Source: Panax quinquefolius (Eukaryota > Streptophyta > Magnoliopsida > Apiales > Araliaceae). Taken from it: a stretch of DNA of 64,000 bases. The notes below the pieces were generated by a model. The model had not been told where the DNA came from. It searched no databases and worked only from the letters and a program-made list of their open reading frames with translations. The stretch spans positions 115,790,043 to 115,854,042 of the forward strand of contig CM035152.1 of the NCBI GenBank assembly GCA_020205615.1, in the 5' to 3' direction. The position numbers and the translations under genes were made by a program. Below, piece by piece: positions 59,155 to 64,000 of the stretch; position 1 is the stretch's first letter, and every line of letters starts with the position of its first letter.

Positions 59155-61857
59155 TGTAAGACCCCGAAATTTTTAAATAAAAAGGAATTTCCTTTATTTA
59201 TTATTTTGAAATAGTAAGGGTTGATTTGATTAATGTGGATAGTTAAGGGTTAAATATGCAAATATTTCAAATTAAACAAGTGGTTATAAAATATTCATTA
59301 TCGCTTGGGAATATTCGTTTGGTCGTGGAATATTCAGATCGCTTGGGAATATTCGTGACGACCACGTAGCAAAATGCATGTGGGCCCCATAACGGAAAGT
59401 GATTGGATGAAGAAAACGACAAATATAAGTTGTTTTTAAATAACTACAGAAGTTGTTACTGCGTTAATACCATTGGAATACCCGGTGGTTAAAACACACT
59501 AATACGCTGCTGTTGAACAAGAAGATACCAGATTGCACCAATTATTGATTCTTACGTAAGAAGGCACTACTCAATAATGGTTAAGAATTACTATTCAAGA
59601 TTTTATCGAAGTTAATAATTGCTATTGATATTTTATATTATCATTGTTTCAATAATCATTACACAATATCTTTCATTATCAAGCAATAATTATATTATCT
59701 CAATAATATTATTAGATAACATTATTGGCAATGTCTAGAAAGTTCGCCTAAGGAGAGGTTTGGTCACCTAATCGCGCTACCAAGAAGAAGAAATTTTATC
59801 GAAAGCCCCTCTCTTCCTCGAACCGCCTCTGTCACAATATTGTGATTCGTAATATTATTTGTGAATAATTAATTATTGATTTATATGATGAGGAAAATAT
59901 TGATTTTATGTGGATATAGATGGAGAAAATTTTAAAATGACAATTGTTGAAAATTAATATTTTATCTTTTTCCGATAAAATAATTCATTTAAATATATTA
60001 TTTTAATAATATATTAACGGTGATATTTTTACAACTAATGTGGGATATATGAGTATACGAGGAGGAAGAGTATTTTTGTTGCAATAAATGATTAACACAT
60101 GTTTTGTGTGTTTTGGACCCCATTTCTCGATCAAATTTGATTATAATGTAAAATCGCTTCGCTTGAGGATTTTTTGGTCAATTCATGTTTGAATTTGGAA
60201 AAACTTTCTTCGCAGTTGTAGAGAATTGAATTTCCTATAAAACTCAAGAGATTTGAATTTTCTGATGAAAGGGCTATTTATTATGAATTATTGAAGTTTC
60301 AAGTTCAAATAATTAATTTTTGGAAGTTTTAATTATGTTTTTTAAGAAAAACGTTTTTCAAATGTTGTTGGCCATCTTTAACATGTGCTTGATGGCTGAG
60401 ATCAGATTGTCTAGATGGGTATGAGAAAATTTATTAAATATATTAATATTATATTAAATTTTCGCTTTGTGTTCTAAGCAATTTCCTATAAATAGGTGCT
60501 TAGGTTAGAATTGAAAATCACACCGTAAATCAAGTTTTTCTCTCTATATTATCGAGTTTATTCTTGTGAGTATTTTGAGTATACTTTGAGTATTGCTATA
60601 CGGTGCAAGTTCAAGTCATAGCCTATATCCTGTTTCAACTAGAAGATCGATCTTCGAGGTAAGGATATTATTTTTTTGTAATGATATTATTTCTTCAATA
60701 TCATTATCTTCGAAATGTTGATCTCAAGTTTTTATCAAATTTGGAACTTTTTCATGCTCTGGGGTTACTATTCATGGGTTACTATTCATGAGTTACTATT
60801 CACGAAGTTACTATTCACGAAAGTTACTATTCACGAAGTTACTATTCACAGTACTATTCATGAAGCGTGAAGATGTTTTTGTGGAATTTCTATCTTTTGG
60901 TGCTCTGAGTTACTATTCACGATAATCAAGACTATTCACGATACTCAAGACTATTCACGATAAAGATTATTCCTAAAAAATAAAATTTCTTCTTTTGTCC
61001 AAAATATCTATTTCGATACTAACTCGATCAGATCCATGTTTTGATCATTCTCGAATTTTACACCACTATGATTATTTTTGAGGTATTTTTGGACGTGGAT
61101 AAAACCAAGTACGAATCCTTAATCCTTAATCCTTGCCATTTTGTTTCAATCGATTCGCTGCTTTAAAAAATAATATTTTTCATCATCCGACCTTAAATGA
61201 TGATATTATTGAATATCTTTTAGGCTCAGAGAAAAGATGAATGATTTCAAGAATATCTTCGGCCTCAGAAAGCAAAAGATGAATATTTGATTCCGTATGT
61301 ATATTGATTGATGTTACAGTGGATAAAATATTGATGATGGACCGTTAAATTCATAGATTATAGTAGATTTCATTCTCTCACGTAACTCTTCTATGAATTA
61401 TTATTTTTCACTGCGAATATTGATCCGAAACTTGTTGCCTATTGTATTCTATCGATTTTTCCCTCGTTGAAGACTAACGATAATTTGTTGTATATTATCT
61501 TAGTCATAATATTCTTTATCGGGCTAGTTGAGCTCACCCTTTTCCTTGTTGTTCCATTTTTCTTCTCGGGAGGCTAGAATGTAGCGAGTACTTAGTCGGG
61601 GTATGGAATGAAGGTTACAGAGAGAGTTGTTTAGTAGTCCTCACCATTTTGTAAAATAATGAATCAATAATTATGATGGGGATTTATTTGAATGTGGATA
61701 TTGTCTAGAAGACAATATTATATTTAAACTCATTAGTATATAGTGTCGTATTTATTTCACACGACATTTGTATTATTGAAGTTGTAGAGTTTTTTTTTGT
61801 ACCATGTATTTGGCACTTCGGAATGGGTGTTGTGTATACCTATTTTGGGGCGCCACA
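59155..61857 (+). mobile_element. 5' LTR of element J
   Basis: 2703 bp ending GGGGCGCCACA. TATA box at 60486-60494, TACTATTCA repeat at 60765-60855. The hairpin array is reduced to two decayed units (61212-61290), so this LTR is shorter than its relatives. Confidence 0.9.
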
Positions 61858-61860
61858 GGT

Positions 61861-61871
61861 TGGTATCGAGC
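61861..61871 (+). other. Primer binding site of element J
   Basis: TGGTATCGAGC, three bases after the LTR. Confidence 0.7.
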
Positions 61872-62039
61872 TTAGGGGATATGATCTCCATGAGATCGGG
61901 GAATAAAACTAGGAGGGAGAGACGAGTAAATCCTTCGCTAGTGTGTCCTACCTAAGCTTATTTGTTGGTTGGTCATATTATAGGGGTATTATGTGATATA
62001 TTAATTTATTTAATTAACCCTTGTTTTATGATAGTTTTT

Positions 62040-62640
62040 AAGAATGGGCTCACGAGAACGTTAACAATGGAGTGAATGAGATCGTGGAGACACCTCTAAT
62101 CGCCAACCAGGATAATGTGATGTCAAAGCGAAGAAGAAATTAGAGATATCCATGTGGTGAGTGAAGAATTGATAGTTGCACCTTTAGATAATCGCAGAGG
62201 TAACAAATTGAGAGTGAGGAAGAAGAGGAAGAAGAGGTACCAAGAGAGTTTATTAGAGGTATTTTATGATCAAAATATAGAATTGCAAAATCATATTCAT
62301 AAGTTAGAAGAGCAAAGCTAAAGAATTGCAGAAAAAATCGTGGAGCAAAAGGATGCAACGATTCAAGTCAGGTTACCCGACACGTGATGTTGAATGAAGC
62401 ACTCTTCGACAGAGTATAAGATGATAAAGTCGAATCGAAATGAAAGAAGAAATAATCGAACGAGTGAGAATGAGTGATGCATGGGTAAAAGGCGCACGAC
62501 GCGTTGATATTATGGAAAGAGATGTCCAATCTAAAAAGAGAAGATTTAACGATGACGGAAGACGCGTCGGCAAAGAACATCAAGACCATCAACAAATTCT
62601 AGGGAAGAGAACGATCGCCGATTAGATGCTGCGAGATGTG
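62040..62640 (+). pseudogene. Element J gag-position segment with coiled coil instead of capsid
   Basis: The first 60 bases resemble the start of element 1's gag (NNGVNE.VET wording), but the capsid stretch WVKQITK...FMFRG is not present. Instead, 62202-62382 encodes NKLRVRKKRKKRYQESLLEV followed by NIELQNHIHKLEEQ, one stop, and RIAEKIVEQKDATIQV. This is a basic then heptad-like coiled-coil segment. Basic frames (MSDAWVKGARRVDIMERD, 62470 onwards) follow up to the zinc knuckle. The role is unknown; it could replace capsid assembly in a helper-dependent element. Frameshifts are present. Confidence 0.5.
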
Positions 62641-62686
62641 AGAGGAGGGACATATAAGGTCAAACTGCTCAAAGCCTTCCAAGGTA

Positions 62687-62728
62687 TGCTATAATTGTGG
62701 AAAAGAAGGTCATATTGCTCGAGATTGT
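62687..62728 (+). pseudogene. Element J CCHC zinc knuckle
   Basis: CYNCGKEGHIARDC, complete with all four metal ligands. A degraded first knuckle precedes it (about 62627-62670). Same spacing as the pair in element 1. Confidence 0.85.
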
Positions 62729-62869
62729 ATGATATCGAAACCCGCCTAGCGTGAATGGTGACTCAAAAGGATGTCCCGTAAAAGTCAAAGTCAACGGTTC
62801 TTCGAAGAGCGTTTGTCGTGACCGGTCAAAATACGAGGAACCCGAACGGTTAGCACAGGTTAGTTAATT

Positions 62870-63300
62870 ATAAATTTCATAAGTTTATACCTTACTAGAT
62901 ACCTGGTTCTACCCATTCTTTTATCTCTCTTACTTGCGCTCAACGCTTGAACTTGACTACGGAGAAATTAAACTTTGACCTATCTCGTGGAGACTCCATT
63001 AGGAGAAACTTTCATTACATCCGTTGTTTAAAAATCTTGCTTGATTCAAGTGGCACTATCACATTACTCGTTAACCTTATTTCTATAGAGATATTTGCTT
63101 TTGATGTGATTTTAAGGTTAACTACTCATCATGCCAAATTGATTGCTTTTGTAAGGTTGTTAGTTTTCATATTCCTAAGCAACCCGTTATTCGAATTCAA
63201 ACAATCAAACCATCAGAGTCAAACATTTTCATATCGCCATGAAGTCATTCGCTTATTACGGATGTCAAGTTTTCTTAGTCCATGTTATGGATTTGAATAA
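62870..63300 (+). pseudogene. Element J protease and linker
   Basis: Frames give LLDT and, after an extra C, GSTHSFISLTCAQ (about 62893-62940). Then comes the frame 62947-63300, MNLTTEKLNFDLSRGDSIRR and LVNLISIEIFAFDVILRLTT. The DTG active-site motif of retroviral-type aspartic proteases is split by a one-base insertion. Confidence 0.72.
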
Positions 63301-63329
63301 AGACACGCCGATTTTAATAATATTCCTGT

Positions 63330-64000
63330 TGTTATTGATTTTTCCCGACGTATTTCAAGAATTTCGCTTACTCCCAAAGCCCGATATTAAATTTTTATCG
63401 ACTTTGAACCCGTAGACAAAACTCATTTCTAAAATCTCATATCGAATGGCTCCTATTCAACTTCGTGAGTTAAAATTCAACTATAGAATTTGGTACCGAG
63501 CCTTTATCTGGTGACTTCCTTTGGAATTCACCTAAGCTTTACTCTCCGTAGGGGACGCCATATTCGCAATGCGATAGTAAACCGATAGGTGTCATTGTGA
63601 CGTGCTATCCAAGATTGGGATATGAGTCACAATTGAGAGCAACCTAAGCCGCTTATCTAAAGACGTAGCTTTCAGGCTTAGTTGGTTATTATCTGAGATT
63701 CGTTGAAGGATATTCTCGAATCGCTATTCCATTAACGCAAATTGACTCATAGAGATACAAAATTGAATGGAGCAAGGAAATGGGAAGAGCTTCAAGAACT
63801 CAAGAGGAGACTCATTTCAAAGACATGTTCGATCATGCCATCTCGAAAAGCTTAACGTGGTAGCCGACGATGAGTAGAAGATTATATGCGGAACGAAAGC
63901 GATGATGTCAAGTATACGATAGAGCCAACTTTAATAGAAAAAGTTAAGGTTGCTCCAGCCACCAACCCGAGCCGATGATGCGTATGAAGAAGAAAGTACA
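63330..64000 (+). pseudogene. Element J RT edges, RNase H stub and start of integrase region
   Basis: SYRMAPIQL and the sequence for NLVP lead to GAGCCTTTATCTGGTGACTTCC (63500-63521), where the RT core is missing as in element 1. LVGYY.RF.EGYS-like sequence lies at about 63678-63720. RRLISK is followed by the same jump to the end of RNase H (about 63820-63890). The frame then leads to YTIEPTLIEKVKVA at the window edge. Confidence 0.65.

Larger units (their letters stand above)
59155..64000 (+). mobile_element. Element J: family-A chromovirus, continues past the right edge
   Basis: The 5' LTR (59155-61857) begins TGTAAGACCCCG and is inserted in the integrase of B; the 5 bp before it are ATAAC. 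The internal region shares the family primer site, zinc knuckle, protease, RT edges and the same RT and RNase H gaps as element 1, but its capsid region is replaced. The nested solo LTR of element 1 is absent. The second target copy and the 3' LTR would be outside the window. Confidence 0.9.

Noticed and set aside
1..64000. tRNA, rRNA, CRISPR array, bacterial operons or organelle genes
   Set aside because: None seen: no cloverleaf-like conserved boxes, no spaced direct repeats of CRISPR type, and the content is typical plant heterochromatin.

Overview
The window reads as nuclear DNA from a flowering plant, most likely a eudicot. It is AT-rich and almost entirely nested LTR retrotransposons, with Tekay/Del-type chromoviruses dominant, plus one CACTA transposon end, a Stowaway MITE and a broken FAR1/MULE-type gene. 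No intact host gene, tRNA, rRNA or CRISPR array was found. Every assignment was made by eye; no alignment or database search was run.

Layout. 1-4296: 5' end of a minus-strand chromovirus (family A: LTR about 2.8 kb, TGTAAGACCCC...GGGCGTCACA). 4304-9287: first copy of a direct segmental duplication, holding part of a miniature LTR element (F), a FAR1-like pseudogene, the gag of another Ty3/Gypsy element (G) and the start of insertion E. 7361-13468: E, flanked by a GGTTC duplication, ending in a 4.2-kb LTR, with an inverted piece of the same LTR at its other end. 13474-14393: G resumes, then a family-A LTR fragment cut by a CACTA end at 14394. 16671-20139: solo LTR C1. 21349-32824: a structurally complete family-A element with 5-bp target duplication AAATC, itself carrying a solo LTR (26233-28109, duplication CCTTT). 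32954-46780: solo LTR C2 (duplication CCTTG), split by element D (35100-45606, duplication CATTC). 46786-49235: non-LTR DNA with microsatellites, a Stowaway MITE, a fold-back repeat and the end of the FAR1-like gene. 49236-50969: complete F. 50061-55333: second copy of the duplicated block. 55334-59154: minus-strand family-A element B. 59155 to the right edge: plus-strand family-A element J, inserted in B's integrase.

How the parts relate. The window is a stack of insertions whose order can be read: FAR1-like gene, then F and G; G hosts E and a family-A LTR; that LTR hosts the CACTA end; C2 hosts D; B hosts J. Target duplications confirm several layers.

The most interesting points are: (1) element 1 and element J appear to share the same losses of the reverse-transcriptase core and most of RNase H while keeping protease and (visible in element 1 and B) integrase with chromodomain, which suggests a non-autonomous lineage; (2) J has a coiled-coil segment where the capsid domain should be; (3) the family-A leader carries an array of small hairpins; (4) E has two U5-type ends; (5) D has no gag-pol but one reading frame of about 990 codons. 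A caution: differences between copies cluster at C/G-rich spots, so some frameshifts may be consensus errors.
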